Part shown: in pieces, positions 9,010 through 17,504 of the stretch
Position numbering within the stretch: the first letter of the stretch is position 1
How the letters are laid out: each line of letters begins with the position of its first letter
NCBI GenBank assembly: GCA_040376705.1
Contig: JBEIQE010000006.1
Span: 62,001-126,000 of the forward strand
Origin: JBEIQE01 sp040376705
GTDB taxonomy: Bacteria; Pseudomonadota; Alphaproteobacteria; UBA2400
DNA: 64,000 nucleotides
Reading direction: 5' to 3'
Notes under the pieces: generated by a model
Databases searched by the model: none
The model's input: the letters and a program-made list of their open reading frames with translations, nothing else
Told to the model about the DNA's origin: nothing
Program-made: the position numbers and the translations under genes

Positions 9010-9590
9010 GCCTGACCACGCCACTGCTTGGCGAGATCCTCACCAGCTACCTCAAGGTCTTTCCGCATGAGAAAGACGAACTTTTACTCTTGGCCGAGCA
9101 GATCAAGGATAATGACGATCAGCTTTTCAACCGCAAAAACATGCGCGGTCATGTGTGCGCCTCGGCACTGGTGCTGAACGAAGCGCAGGATAAAGTCCTG
9201 TTCATTCACCACAAGGCCATGAACTTCTGGATGCAACCGGGCGGGCATTTTGATGCAACCGACCCCAGCCTGCTCGATGCGGCCGAACGTGAAGTGCGCG
9301 AAGAAACCGGCCTTACCCAACTGCAGCTACACCCGTGGCATCTGGTACGCGCCGTGCCGTTCGATATCCATACCCACCCCATCGCAGCGCGGCCCGAGAA
9401 GGATGAGGGCGAGCACTTCCATCACGACCACATTTTCCTGCTCATCAGCAAGGACAACGATACCAGCCTGCAGGCTGAAGAGATTGAGGATGCACGCTGG
9501 ATTCCGCTGACCGAGCTGCACACTTACCCCGGCCTGCGCCTGCGCGACCGCTTCCTGCCCAAGCTGAAGATGCTGAATTTGATAAAGTAA
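9006..9590 (+). CDS. Nudix hydrolase
   Basis: 194 residues. The Nudix box is complete around residues 79-103, ending in R-E-V-R-E-E-T-G-L. The loop before it is slightly longer than the canonical spacing, as often seen in the P-G-G-H-F-D type. The N-terminal 45 residues are helical and outside the fold. The Nudix fold hydrolyses a nucleoside diphosphate linked to another moiety and needs a divalent metal; the substrate cannot be predicted. Co-transcription with a peroxiredoxin gene hints at clearing oxidised nucleotides or coenzymes, which is inference only. A strong terminator follows immediately. Confidence 0.93.
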   Translation: MSLTTPLLGEILTSYLKVFPHEKDELLLLAEQIKDNDDQLFNRKNMRGHVCASALVLNEAQDKVLFIHHKAMNFWMQPGGHFDATDPSLLDAAEREVREETGLTQLQLHPWHLVRAVPFDIHTHPIAARPEKDEGEHFHHDHIFLLISKDNDTSLQAEEIEDARWIPLTELHTYPGLRLRDRFLPKLKMLNLIK

Positions 9591-9619
9591 AACGGGGCCG
9601 GATTGCTCCAGCCCCGTTT
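9590..9619. terminator. Bidirectional rho-independent terminator
   Basis: Perfect 9-bp inverted repeat (AAACGGGGC at 9590-9598, GCCCCGTTT at 9611-9619) around a 12-nt loop. It has an A-run on one side and a T-run on the other, between the convergent Nudix and alpha/beta hydrolase genes. It should end transcripts from both. Confidence 0.85.
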
Positions 9620-9634
9620 ACTCATGCGCACAGC

Positions 9635-10456
9635 TTAAGCCTTGATAAAGGCCAGCAGGTCGGCATTGAACTTGTCCTGATGGGTCTGCGTTAGGCCATG
9701 GTCAGCACCGGCATAGACCTTCAACTCAGCCTTGGGCGCCAGCTTGGCCGAGAGCAGGCCTGAAGCACCAATCGGCACCACCTGATCATCATCGCCATGC
9801 ACAATCAGCGTGGGTACATCGATTTTCTTCAGATCCTCGGTAAAGTCACTTTCCGAGAACTGCTTGATGCTGTCGAGCTGAGCCTTCAGGCCACCCATCA
9901 TCCCCTGCAGCCAGAAGCTGTCGCGGATACCTTCAGATAGTTTGGCGCCATCGCGGTTATAACCATAGAACGGTACCACAATGTCCTTGAAGAACTGCGA
10001 GCGGTTATCAAAGGTTGCCTTACGGATGCCATCGAACACTTCCATAGGCAGGCCGCCGGGGTTTTTCTCGGTCTTGAGCATGAGCGGGGGCACAGCACCC
10101 ACCAGCACGACCTTGGCCACACGTGAGGTGCCATGGCGGCCTACATAGCGGGTCACTTCGCCGCCACCGGTTGAGTGACCAACCAGGATCACATCCTTCA
10201 GATCGAGCTGCTCGATCAGCTGAGCCAGATCATCAGCATATTGATCCATGGTGTTGTTCTCGAAGCTCTGGGTCGAGCGGCCATGGCCACGGCGGTCGTG
10301 TGCAATCACACGGTAGCCACGCTCAAGCAGGTAGACCATCTGGCCTTCCCATGCATCGGCGCTCAGCGGCCAACCATGGGAGAATACAACCGGCTGGCCC
10401 CGGCCCAGGTCCTTGTAGAAAATCTCGATGCCTTCTTTGGTGGTGATCGTGCTCAT
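9635..10456 (-). CDS. Alpha/beta hydrolase (non-heme chloroperoxidase/arylesterase-like)
   Basis: 273 residues, the normal length of cofactor-free haloperoxidase-like esterases. The oxyanion loop is S-H-G-W-P (residues 26-30). The nucleophile S95 lies in G-H-S-T-G-G-G-E. The acid is in H-G-D-D-D-Q-V-V-P (about residues 220-228) and the base is the histidine of G-A-D-H-G near residue 252. No signal peptide, so cytoplasmic. The perhydrolase label is historical; most members are esterases. It diverges from a GlxA/AraC-type regulator across a 126-bp gap, which suggests local control by that regulator. Confidence 0.92.
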   Translation of the reverse strand: MSTITTKEGIEIFYKDLGRGQPVVFSHGWPLSADAWEGQMVYLLERGYRVIAHDRRGHGRSTQSFENNTMDQYADDLAQLIEQLDLKDVILVGHSTGGGEVTRYVGRHGTSRVAKVVLVGAVPPLMLKTEKNPGGLPMEVFDGIRKATFDNRSQFFKDIVVPFYGYNRDGAKLSEGIRDSFWLQGMMGGLKAQLDSIKQFSESDFTEDLKKIDVPTLIVHGDDDQVVPIGASGLLSAKLAPKAELKVYAGADHGLTQTHQDKFNADLLAFIKA

Positions 10457-10526
10457 AATGATGTTTCCTTCTGTTGGTGATGGAAGCTGGATGCTTCCGA
10501 CATCCCCACCATCTCAAATATCAGGC

Positions 10527-10555
10527 TTGACCATAATTGGCGGAATTGACATTAT
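10527..10555 (+). promoter_or_regulatory. Putative promoter of the GlxA-type regulator in the divergent gap
   Basis: TTGACC at 10527-10532, a 17-bp spacer, then CATTAT at 10550-10555 (4 of 6 to the -10 consensus). This would give a 5' leader of about 20 nt for the regulator at 10583. The spacer holds the partly symmetric AATTGGCGGAATT. The gap also serves the divergent hydrolase gene. Confidence 0.4.
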
Positions 10556-10582
10556 TGGTGCCTAAAATGACAAACGAGGCAG

Positions 10583-11575
10583 ATGACGATGCAAAGCGCT
10601 GATAATATTGCCGAAATAGGCATCCTGATATATCCGGCAGCACTACTTTCAGCGGTTTATGGGCTGACCGACCTGTTTATGGTGGCTAACCAGCTAGCCA
10701 GCCGACACGAAGGCCTCAAGCGGCCGCTCATGCGCATCAGCCATTGGCAAGAGAACGAGAGCGGCCAGATTATACGCGTGCACGATACGCATGAGGGCCT
10801 GCCCAACAAACCCATGTTTGTAATCGCGCCCCCGAGCTTTACCGAACCGATTAGCGCCGAGCGTGCCAAACCTTTTGCGGCTTGGCTGCGTGACCTGCAC
10901 ACCAAAGGCGCAACGCTGTGCTCGGTCTGTGCAGGCTCGTTCGTATTGGGTGCTACAGGTTTGCTTGAAGGACGCGCCTCGACCACCCATTGGTCGTATG
11001 CCGAAAGCATGGCCAAGCGCCACCCCGAAAGCCGGATTGAAGGCGATAAGCTGATCATTGATGATGGCGATATCATTACCGCCGGTGGCTTTATGGCATG
11101 GACTGATCTGGGCCTGCGTATCGTACACCGCCTGCTCGGCCCCACACTGATGATGGAGCTGGCGCGCTTCATGCTGGTCGACCCGCCGGGGCGCGAGCAG
11201 CGTTACTACAGCAGCTTCGCCCCGCGCCTGCATCATGGTGATGAGACGATTTTAAAAGTACAGCACTGGCTGCAAAAGACCGGCGCGCGTGATGTATCCC
11301 TTGCGCTGATGGCCAAGCAGGCTGGTATGGAAGAGCGCACCTTCTTAAGGCGCTTTACCAAGGCCACCGGCCTGAAACCGATTGAATATTGCCAGCACCT
11401 GCGTGTGGGCAAAGCCCGCGAGATGCTTGAATTCACGCATCAGAATATCGAGCAGATTGCCTATGCCGTTGGCTATGAAGATACAGGCGCTTTCCGCAAG
11501 GTGTTTCACAAGGTGGTGGGCCTCACGCCCGGCGATTACCGCAGCCGCTTCAGCCTTGCGCAAAGTGCGGCCTAA
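10583..11575 (+). CDS. GlxA family transcriptional regulator (DJ-1/PfpI domain plus AraC HTH)
   Basis: 330 residues. Residues about 10-195 form a DJ-1/PfpI-like amidotransferase domain, with the nucleophile-elbow region C-S-V-C-A-G-S-F at residues 113-120. Residues about 225-325 form an AraC-type DNA-binding domain with two helix-turn-helices, ending in the signature of the G-Y-E-D-T-G-A-F-R-K-V-F type. Such proteins usually activate catabolic genes for small amines or stress functions. The effector is not evident. An ATG at 10589 is an alternative start; GAGG at 10575-10578 fits either. Divergent from the alpha/beta hydrolase gene, its likely target. The 3' end overlaps rnhA by 4 bp on the opposite strand. 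Confidence 0.92.
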   Translation: MTMQSADNIAEIGILIYPAALLSAVYGLTDLFMVANQLASRHEGLKRPLMRISHWQENESGQIIRVHDTHEGLPNKPMFVIAPPSFTEPISAERAKPFAAWLRDLHTKGATLCSVCAGSFVLGATGLLEGRASTTHWSYAESMAKRHPESRIEGDKLIIDDGDIITAGGFMAWTDLGLRIVHRLLGPTLMMELARFMLVDPPGREQRYYSSFAPRLHHGDETILKVQHWLQKTGARDVSLALMAKQAGMEERTFLRRFTKATGLKPIEYCQHLRVGKAREMLEFTHQNIEQIAYAVGYEDTGAFRKVFHKVVGLTPGDYRSRFSLAQSAA

Positions 11576-12021
11576 ACCAAGCCCTGCTCACGCAACTTAT
11601 CAATCGCTTCGCGCGCCAAGAGGTCGACCCGTTCGTTCTCCACATGGCCAGCATGGCCCTTCACCCAATGGAATTTGACCTGATGGATCTTGAGCTGTTC
11701 ATCAAGCCGCAGCCAAAGGGTTGAGTTCTTTACCGGCTCTTTGGATGAGTTCTTCCAGCCACGCTTTTTCCAGCCCGCCAGCCACTGCGTTGCACCGTCT
11801 GCTACGTATTTGCTGTCGGTATATACATCTACGGCTGATGGCTTTTTAAGGGCCTCAAGGCCCTGAATAACCGCCATCAGTTCCATACGGTTGTTGGTAG
11901 TCTCGCGCTCGGCGCCCGAAAGTTCTTTCTCAACACCGTTAAAGCGCAGGAGTGCGCCCCACCCGCCCGGGCCGGGGTTACCGCTACACGCCCCATCGGT
12001 ATAAAGCTCAATCCGGCTCAT
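11572..12021 (-). CDS. rnhA: Ribonuclease HI
   Basis: 149 residues from ATG 12021, which overlaps the thrB stop as ATGA; a longer in-frame extension runs into thrB and is not family sequence. It cleaves the RNA strand of RNA-DNA hybrids. Active-site residues are visible: D9 in Y-T-D-G-A-C-S-G-N-P-G, the glutamate of N-R-M-E-L-M near residue 48, and the aspartate of Y-T-D-S-K-Y near 70. The K/W-rich basic handle segment is W-K-K-R-G-W-K. It is the last gene of the ispH-orphan-thrB-rnhA minus-strand operon and the order is common in Alphaproteobacteria. Confidence 0.97.
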   Translation of the reverse strand: MSRIELYTDGACSGNPGPGGWGALLRFNGVEKELSGAERETTNNRMELMAVIQGLEALKKPSAVDVYTDSKYVADGATQWLAGWKKRGWKNSSKEPVKNSTLWLRLDEQLKIHQVKFHWVKGHAGHVENERVDLLAREAIDKLREQGLV

Positions 12022-12971
12022 GCAGCTAATCCGTACTCCGTAATGCTTTGCACCTGCTGGTGGAACGACAGGCGCTTGAGGTATTCGCGCGGGTCGCGCG
12101 GTTTGCCCCCTTTCGGGTGCAGCCAGTCGTATAGCCGTGTGAGCAAAAAGCGCAAGGCCGCACCACGGCACAGCAGCGGCAGGGCCAAGCGCTCTTCAAC
12201 GCTTAAGGCGCGCACCGAGACATAGCCACGCAACAGCTGCTGCGCTTTGGTGATGTTAAACGCCACATGATCCTCAAAACACCAGGCGTTAAGGCAGATG
12301 GCAAGGTCGTAGGCAAAAAAGTCAGTGCACGCAAAATAGAAATCAATCAGCCCGCTCACATGCTCGCCGTTAAAGAACACATTGTCGGGGAACAGGTCGG
12401 CATGAATAACGCCGCGCGGCAGGTCTTTGGGCCATGCAGCCTCGAGTACTGTCATTTCCTGATGCAATAGCGCGAGGAGGCCGGGCTTGACCTCATCCGC
12501 CTTCTCGCAGCCCTTGAGCAGCTCCTGCCAACCCGCGACCGAAAGTTTGTTTTCGCGCGTGCCTGTAAAATCAGCTGCAGCATTATGCATGGCCGCCAAA
12601 CTCTGGCCGAGTGAGAAACAGTGAACAGGCTGCCAGCTACGGAGTGAGGCGCCATCTAAAAAACTCGTAATCAACGCGGGGCGATGGCACAGGCGGCCCA
12701 CCAGCTCGCCGGTTTTATCGGCCACCGGCAAGGGGCAGTTCACGCCCCTGAAGGCCAGATGCTGCATGAGGCTAGCGAAGAACGGCAACTCTAGCGGGTC
12801 AGTGCGCTTTTCAAACAGCGTGAGGATGTAAGGCCGGTCAGCTGTGAGCACCTTGTAATTGCTGTTCTCGGTGCCGGCGGTAATGCCCTCGTAACCCACT
12901 AGCGCAGGCAGCTCAAAGCCCTGCCAGAAAGCATCGAGGTTATCGCGGGGAACTGGGGTAAATACGGCCAT
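12018..12971 (-). CDS. thrB: Homoserine kinase (aminoglycoside-phosphotransferase-like type)
   Basis: 317 residues of the APH-fold ThrB family found in Alphaproteobacteria and Pseudomonas, unrelated to the GHMP-type enzyme of E. coli. It phosphorylates homoserine to give the thrC substrate. The N-terminal family signature M-A-V-F-T-P-V is present. The catalytic loop is H-A-D-L-F-P-D-N-V (about residues 195-203), followed by the metal-binding I-D-F-Y-F-A. The stop overlaps the rnhA start. Normally ispH lies directly upstream; here an AT-rich gene and about 100 bp of AT-rich spacer intervene. Confidence 0.95.
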   Translation of the reverse strand: MAVFTPVPRDNLDAFWQGFELPALVGYEGITAGTENSNYKVLTADRPYILTLFEKRTDPLELPFFASLMQHLAFRGVNCPLPVADKTGELVGRLCHRPALITSFLDGASLRSWQPVHCFSLGQSLAAMHNAAADFTGTRENKLSVAGWQELLKGCEKADEVKPGLLALLHQEMTVLEAAWPKDLPRGVIHADLFPDNVFFNGEHVSGLIDFYFACTDFFAYDLAICLNAWCFEDHVAFNITKAQQLLRGYVSVRALSVEERLALPLLCRGAALRFLLTRLYDWLHPKGGKPRDPREYLKRLSFHQQVQSITEYGLAA

Positions 12972-13068
12972 GCATGAGTTTTAGCATGATTCCAAAAAAC
13001 CTAAATATTCTCATTCTAAGTTATTATGTCAGGAATATTAGAGCTATGACGCCTTACTAAAAAATTTT

Positions 13069-13623
13069 CTATTCAGTAGAGCCCATAATTTTTAGACAAC
13101 CTTCTATCAGCTGATTAGATAATTCTATTCTAGAAATAACTTTCTCAGTGCCACCCGACTCATCGGGCTTTAAATACTTATAAATGAGTTGAAAATTATT
13201 CCCTTGGTGCTGAGCCCCCAAATCAGGAAACCGAAACTTATTCTTCCCTGAAATCTGATGCTTAGCTAATTCGTTTCGAAGCATCGCAAATTCGGCTTGA
13301 ATACTTTTAAGCGCTACATCGTTGATTTTTGACGTACGTAAAATTTCATAAACACCAATTATCCAAAGATCAGACAAAGTTCTGATAAAGCTTAGAAAGA
13401 AAAAATTATTTGTAATCTCATCTAAATCATTGGGCAGCGGCTCATAAAGCCTAATGAATGAATCGAGCCTACCTAGATTCTGAATTTGACCTGCCAAAAA
13501 TGGGTCATCCATATACCCGAATAACTTATGAGAAATTTTCACCCAATCATCTGTTGGGTTTTGTGTATACGCTCTTATAAGGAGTCTATTTAAGCCTTCA
13601 ATATCCTCGTATTTATTAGTCAT
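13069..13623 (-). CDS. Hypothetical protein, AT-rich, inserted between ispH and thrB
   Basis: 184 residues, no recognised family, no signal peptide or membrane helix. It is probably a soluble helical protein rich in Asn, Ile, Leu and Lys. The ATG at 13623 begins 1 bp after the ispH stop codon, so it can be translated by reinitiation. Base composition is far more AT-rich than ispH and thrB on either side, and the 97-bp gap to thrB is AT-rich too. This suggests a recently acquired gene placed cleanly in a conserved operon. A motif H-Q-I-S-G-K-N-K-F-R-F-P-D-L-G lies near residues 122-136. Confidence 0.75.
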   Translation of the reverse strand: MTNKYEDIEGLNRLLIRAYTQNPTDDWVKISHKLFGYMDDPFLAGQIQNLGRLDSFIRLYEPLPNDLDEITNNFFFLSFIRTLSDLWIIGVYEILRTSKINDVALKSIQAEFAMLRNELAKHQISGKNKFRFPDLGAQHQGNNFQLIYKYLKPDESGGTEKVISRIELSNQLIEGCLKIMGSTE

Positions 13624-13624
13624 A

Positions 13625-14593
13625 TCAAGCAGCTTCGCCGTCCCGCAAAATCATCGGCAGGTTGAAGGCCACATTCTCTGTCGCTACGCGCACTTCTTCA
13701 ACCGTCACGTCAAACCGCTCTTTAAGGGCGGCGATCACTTCTTCAGTCAACACTTCGGGGGCTGATGCACCTGCGGTAATGCCAAGCGTCTTGGGTGTGC
13801 CCACCCACTCCCAGTCGATCTCGCTTGCGCGCTGAATGAGGCGCGACTTCTCGCAACCCGCCAGCTTGCCGACTTCGGCCAGACGCATGGAGTTAGATGA
13901 GTTGGGCGCACCAATAACAATCAGCACCTCAACTTTGGGCGCGAGTTCTTTCACCGCCGCCTGACGGTTGGTGGTGGCGTAGCAGATATCCTGCTTCTTG
14001 GGGCCAGCCATGGTGGGGAAGCGCGCCTGCAACGCGGCCACCACTTTAGCCGTATCATCCACCGACAAAGTGGTTTGGGTGCAATAGGCCAGATTATCAG
14101 CGTCTTTCACCTGCAGCGCGGCGACATCCTCAACCGTCTCGACCAGCACGACCGCGCCCTCGGGCAACTGGCCCATGGTGCCCACAACCTCAGGGTGGCC
14201 CTTATGGCCGATCAGCACAATCTGGCGGCCATCGGCATAGTGGCGCTCGGCCTCTTTATGTACTTTGCTCACGAGCGGGCAAGTAGCATCAACCGGAATC
14301 ATGGTGCGGCGCTGCGCTTCAAGCGGAACTGACTTGGGCACGCCGTGGGCCGAGAACACCACTGGTGCACCATCCGGCACATCCGTCAGCTCTTCGACAA
14401 ACACGGCGCCCTGCGCCTTCAAGCTCTCGACTACATACTTGTTGTGGACGATCTCGTGACGCACATAAACCGGCGCGCCGAACTTCTTGATCGCCACTTC
14501 GACGATTTGGATGGCGCGGTCGACACCCGCACAAAAACCGCGCGGGGCGGCAAGGAGGACGCGAAGCTGAGTCTTTTCAAGTGTTTGAGTCAT
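13625..14593 (-). CDS. ispH: 4-hydroxy-3-methylbut-2-enyl diphosphate reductase
   Basis: 322 residues from ATG 14593; a TTG at 14662 would add 23 residues with no family sequence. It catalyses the last step of the MEP isoprenoid pathway with a [4Fe-4S] cluster. The three cluster cysteines are in R-G-F-C-A-G-V (near residue 18), D-A-T-C-P-L-V and Q-D-I-C-Y-A-T-T-N-R-Q. The substrate-binding S-S-N-S block is also present. First gene of the minus-strand operon leading to the orphan, thrB and rnhA. Confidence 0.96.
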   Translation of the reverse strand: MTQTLEKTQLRVLLAAPRGFCAGVDRAIQIVEVAIKKFGAPVYVRHEIVHNKYVVESLKAQGAVFVEELTDVPDGAPVVFSAHGVPKSVPLEAQRRTMIPVDATCPLVSKVHKEAERHYADGRQIVLIGHKGHPEVVGTMGQLPEGAVVLVETVEDVAALQVKDADNLAYCTQTTLSVDDTAKVVAALQARFPTMAGPKKQDICYATTNRQAAVKELAPKVEVLIVIGAPNSSNSMRLAEVGKLAGCEKSRLIQRASEIDWEWVGTPKTLGITAGASAPEVLTEEVIAALKERFDVTVEEVRVATENVAFNLPMILRDGEAA

Positions 14594-14719
14594 GAGAAGG
14601 GTTGTAAGCCCCCCTGTCACGCCTTGGCAACACTTTGTTAGTAAGTGTGAAGATAGCGTCAATTTTAGTTAATGATTTGTTGCTCGTCTCAAGAAGCGGC
14701 CATAACGTATTGATTAGAC

Positions 14720-14983
14720 ATGGACCGCGACACGATCATCTCTCTGGCTACTCTTCCCGACTCCCGGACACGGGCTGCGGTTTCGAGCTTTTTCTGCGAT
14801 GCCTCGGGCGCGCTGGAAGTTGTAGCCGTACAGTCCGCTGGTTGCTCGCCGGATGACCGCATTACCCAAGGCCTCGTCACCAAGTTCCTCAATATCGCTG
14901 TATGTATCGCTGGCGATAGCGAGTCGGTAGACGATATGTCATTTAACGGCGCGCCTGCCCGCCGCCTTGCTGCCGTAGGCTAG
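14720..14983 (+). CDS. Small hypothetical protein
   Basis: 87 residues, unrecognised. A mixed alpha/beta composition with three cysteines (F-F-C-D, A-G-C-S, V-C-I-A) and GC-rich third positions fits a real gene of this genome. There is no obvious ribosome binding site before ATG 14720 and a stop codon lies only three codons upstream, so no longer start is possible. It diverges from ispH and precedes the membrane protein at 15035. It could be a cysteine-containing cofactor-binding or regulatory peptide; nothing more can be supported. Confidence 0.45.
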   Translation: MDRDTIISLATLPDSRTRAAVSSFFCDASGALEVVAVQSAGCSPDDRITQGLVTKFLNIAVCIAGDSESVDDMSFNGAPARRLAAVG

Positions 14984-15034
14984 GATTTCACGTACCTTAC
15001 GTTATGATACCGGCAGACTACCGGAGCCCAGCCC

Positions 15035-15964
15035 TTGCGCCATCCTTACCTTGCTAAGTTTGCCATCGTGGCAGTAGCAACTTTTGCTCTGCCGGTGATT
15101 ATCTCCCGGGTGCTGCAGGTTATTGGCGTGGGTACCGCCGAGCTGCTGGCAAAGACCTATTTCCTCATGTCTCCCGCGCTTGATCCGCTGCTTAAGGCTT
15201 CAGGCATTCTGACTGTATCGCCTTACCTTGGTGGTATTTACGGCATCCTGGTGATCTTCTATCTGCAGGCGCTGTTTAGCTCGGCCGGGGGTCTGCGCAC
15301 CCGCCTGCGCCAGAACGAGCTGACCAACACTATTTTGGGCGCAGCCAAACAGGCGACCCGAAGCCGCTGGCTGGCATTGCTGGCCCTGTCAGTCATCGGC
15401 ACGCTGGGCATCAGCCTGTCACCCGCCATTCCGGTTACCGGGCTTGAGACCTTGCTGATCAACTGCGGTAGATTGGCTGCGTTTGTCGGGCTTAGCGCTA
15501 CTGCGTTGGTCTCGGCCATGTTCAGCTGGCAGCACTATATATTGAGCAGAAAAGCACGGCACGAAACGATCGAGAACAAGCTCGAGCACCCCATTTATCT
15601 GGCTTTTACAGCCGAGCTTATTCACGCGATTGGCACCAATAACCGCATCCCCGAGCCGTATGAGCTGGAAGTAACCCTCAGCGAGCTACGCGACCTGGCC
15701 AGCCAGAGCCATAACGACCAGTTCAATCATGGTGATCTTGCGAAGCTGACGGAGCAGGCGCTGGAGCTGTTCCTTTCGGGTGAGCTCAAAACCCTGCCCG
15801 ATCTTTTCTCTGTCAAAAAACTCTACCACCGGCCCGATCCCTCGGCCCTGTTTGACATAGCAACCGAGCTGCAACAGAGAATCGAAGGCACAAAACCAGA
15901 GCCTGACGCGCCTGAGCTGCTGCCCGTACCCCTCATAAAAGACAGTGATACCAGCCTTGCCTGA
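15035..15964 (+). CDS. Hypothetical inner-membrane protein
   Basis: 309 residues starting at TTG 15035 after CGGAG. Four predicted membrane helices lie near residues 8-27, 62-80, 112-130 and 145-167. A cytoplasmic helical C-terminal region of about 130 residues follows, containing a P-E-P-Y-E-L-E-V-T-L-S-E-L block. No known family was recognised. Codon usage matches the neighbours. It lies 53 bp upstream of gcvT on the same strand, so it may be the first gene of that transcript, but nothing links it to glycine cleavage. Confidence 0.75.
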   Translation: MRHPYLAKFAIVAVATFALPVIISRVLQVIGVGTAELLAKTYFLMSPALDPLLKASGILTVSPYLGGIYGILVIFYLQALFSSAGGLRTRLRQNELTNTILGAAKQATRSRWLALLALSVIGTLGISLSPAIPVTGLETLLINCGRLAAFVGLSATALVSAMFSWQHYILSRKARHETIENKLEHPIYLAFTAELIHAIGTNNRIPEPYELEVTLSELRDLASQSHNDQFNHGDLAKLTEQALELFLSGELKTLPDLFSVKKLYHRPDPSALFDIATELQQRIEGTKPEPDAPELLPVPLIKDSDTSLA

Positions 15965-16017
15965 GTGTGCTTGACTCCCCCCTGCTACCGCCTACCTTGG
16001 CTCGGGGAGCAACCAGA

Positions 16018-17124
16018 ATGTCCGACATCGATACGCCAGAAGGCTTGAAGCGCACGCCGCTCACCGCCCGTCACCATTCGCTTGGCGCGAAGATGGCGGC
16101 TTTTGCGGGCTACGATATGCCTATTCAATACGAAAACGGCATCATGGCCGAGCACTTGCACACCCGTAGCAAGGCGGGTCTGTTCGATGTCTCACACATG
16201 GGCCAGGCTTACCTGATGGGCCATGGCGCGGATGAAGCGCTCGAGGCCCTTGTACCCGGCGATATCAAGGGCCTTGCGATTGGCCAGATGCGTTACACCC
16301 TGCTGCTCAACAAGGACGGCGGCGTGATTGATGACCTGATGGTCCTGAAGCTCGCACCCGACCTGCTGTTTTTAGTCGTCAACGCAGGCCGCAAGGATGT
16401 GGACTACGCCCTGCTCCGCCGCTCGCTGCCGCGCGATATCACCCTTGAGGTCTTGCAAGAGCGCGCCCTTGTGGCGCTGCAGGGCCCAAGCGCAGTTAAG
16501 GTACTGGGCGCCATTCACCCGCAGGCTGCAAAGCTGCGCTTCATGACCGGCTATAAGAGCGAAGATGGCATGATCATCACCCGCTCAGGCTACACCGGAG
16601 AAGACGGTTTTGAGATTTCATTGCCGGTAGATGAAGACATGGCGCTGATTACCCAGATCACGCAGCATGCGGATGTGCAGTGGATTGGCCTTGGCGCACG
16701 CGACAGTTTAAGGCTCGAAGCGGGCCTGTGCCTTTATGGCCATGAGCTGGATGAAACCATTTCGCCGATTGAGGCCGACCTGAAATGGGTAATCCCCAAG
16801 GCACGGCGCGAGAGCCTGAACTTCCCCGGTGGCGCACGTATAGGCCGCGAGCTGAAAGAGGGCACTTCACGTATCAGGGTAGGTATCAAGCCGCAGGGCC
16901 GTGCGCCCGCACGCGAGCAAACTGTTATTCAGCATCAGGGCCGCGCAGTTGGCGTCATCACCAGTGGCGGCTATGGCCCGAGCGTGGCGGGCCCGGTGGC
17001 GATTGGCTACATCGAGCCTGCGCTGGCTGCAGCTGGCACTGTGGTTGAGCTGCTTATTCGCAACCAGCCACATCCAGCTGAAATCGTGAAACTTCCCTTC
17101 GTCCCCCACACATATATTAAGTAG
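16018..17124 (+). CDS. gcvT: Glycine cleavage system T protein (aminomethyltransferase)
   Basis: 368 residues from ATG 16018, preceded by GGGGAG; a longer frame from 15967 lacks family sequence. It transfers the methylene group from the H-protein-bound aminomethyl arm to tetrahydrofolate and releases ammonia. Conserved blocks include the folate-site V-S-H-M-G-Q (near residue 60), R-Y-T-L-L-L-N, G-Y-T-G-E-D-G-F-E, and G-L-G-A-R-D-S-L-R-L-E-A-G-L. First gene of the tightly packed gcvT-H-PA-PB operon; the gap to gcvH is 8 bp. Confidence 0.96.
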   Translation: MSDIDTPEGLKRTPLTARHHSLGAKMAAFAGYDMPIQYENGIMAEHLHTRSKAGLFDVSHMGQAYLMGHGADEALEALVPGDIKGLAIGQMRYTLLLNKDGGVIDDLMVLKLAPDLLFLVVNAGRKDVDYALLRRSLPRDITLEVLQERALVALQGPSAVKVLGAIHPQAAKLRFMTGYKSEDGMIITRSGYTGEDGFEISLPVDEDMALITQITQHADVQWIGLGARDSLRLEAGLCLYGHELDETISPIEADLKWVIPKARRESLNFPGGARIGRELKEGTSRIRVGIKPQGRAPAREQTVIQHQGRAVGVITSGGYGPSVAGPVAIGYIEPALAAAGTVVELLIRNQPHPAEIVKLPFVPHTYIK

Positions 17125-17132
17125 GAGCTGTC

Positions 17133-17504
17133 ATGCGTAAATATACCAAGGAACATGAATGGATTGATGTGGCTGGCGATGAGGCCACCATTGGCATTAC
17201 CAGCTTTGCCCAGAACGCACTGGGCGATGTTGTGTATGTTGAGCTGCCCGCCGCTGGCAAGCAGCTGAACGCCAAGCAGGAAGCTGCAGTGGTTGAATCC
17301 GTCAAGGCGGCATCAGACGTTTATGCGCCGGTGGCTGGCACAGTGACTGCTACCAACGAAAAGCTTTCAGCCGACCCTTCGCTGGTTAACCGCGCGGCTG
17401 AGGGTGAAGGCTGGTTCTTCAAGCTCAAGCTGGCAAACCTGAGTGATCTTGACGGCCTGATGGATGAAGACAGCTACAAAGCCCATGTGGGTGAGCTGGG
17501 CTGA
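17133..17504 (+). CDS. gcvH: Glycine cleavage system H protein
   Basis: 123 residues. It carries the lipoyl arm that shuttles the aminomethyl group between the P, T and L proteins. The lipoylated lysine is K58 in V-E-S-V-K-A-A. The N-terminal Y-T-K-E-H-E-W and the C-terminal G-W-F-F-K-L-K blocks are intact. Ribosome binding site AGGAG at 17123-17127. Its TGA overlaps the gcvPA ATG as TGATG. Confidence 0.97.
   Translation: MRKYTKEHEWIDVAGDEATIGITSFAQNALGDVVYVELPAAGKQLNAKQEAAVVESVKAASDVYAPVAGTVTATNEKLSADPSLVNRAAEGEGWFFKLKLANLSDLDGLMDEDSYKAHVGELG

Noticed and set aside
15965..16017. Glycine riboswitch before gcvT
   Set aside because: Only 53 bp separate the upstream gene from gcvT, too short for the aptamer, and no matching core was seen.
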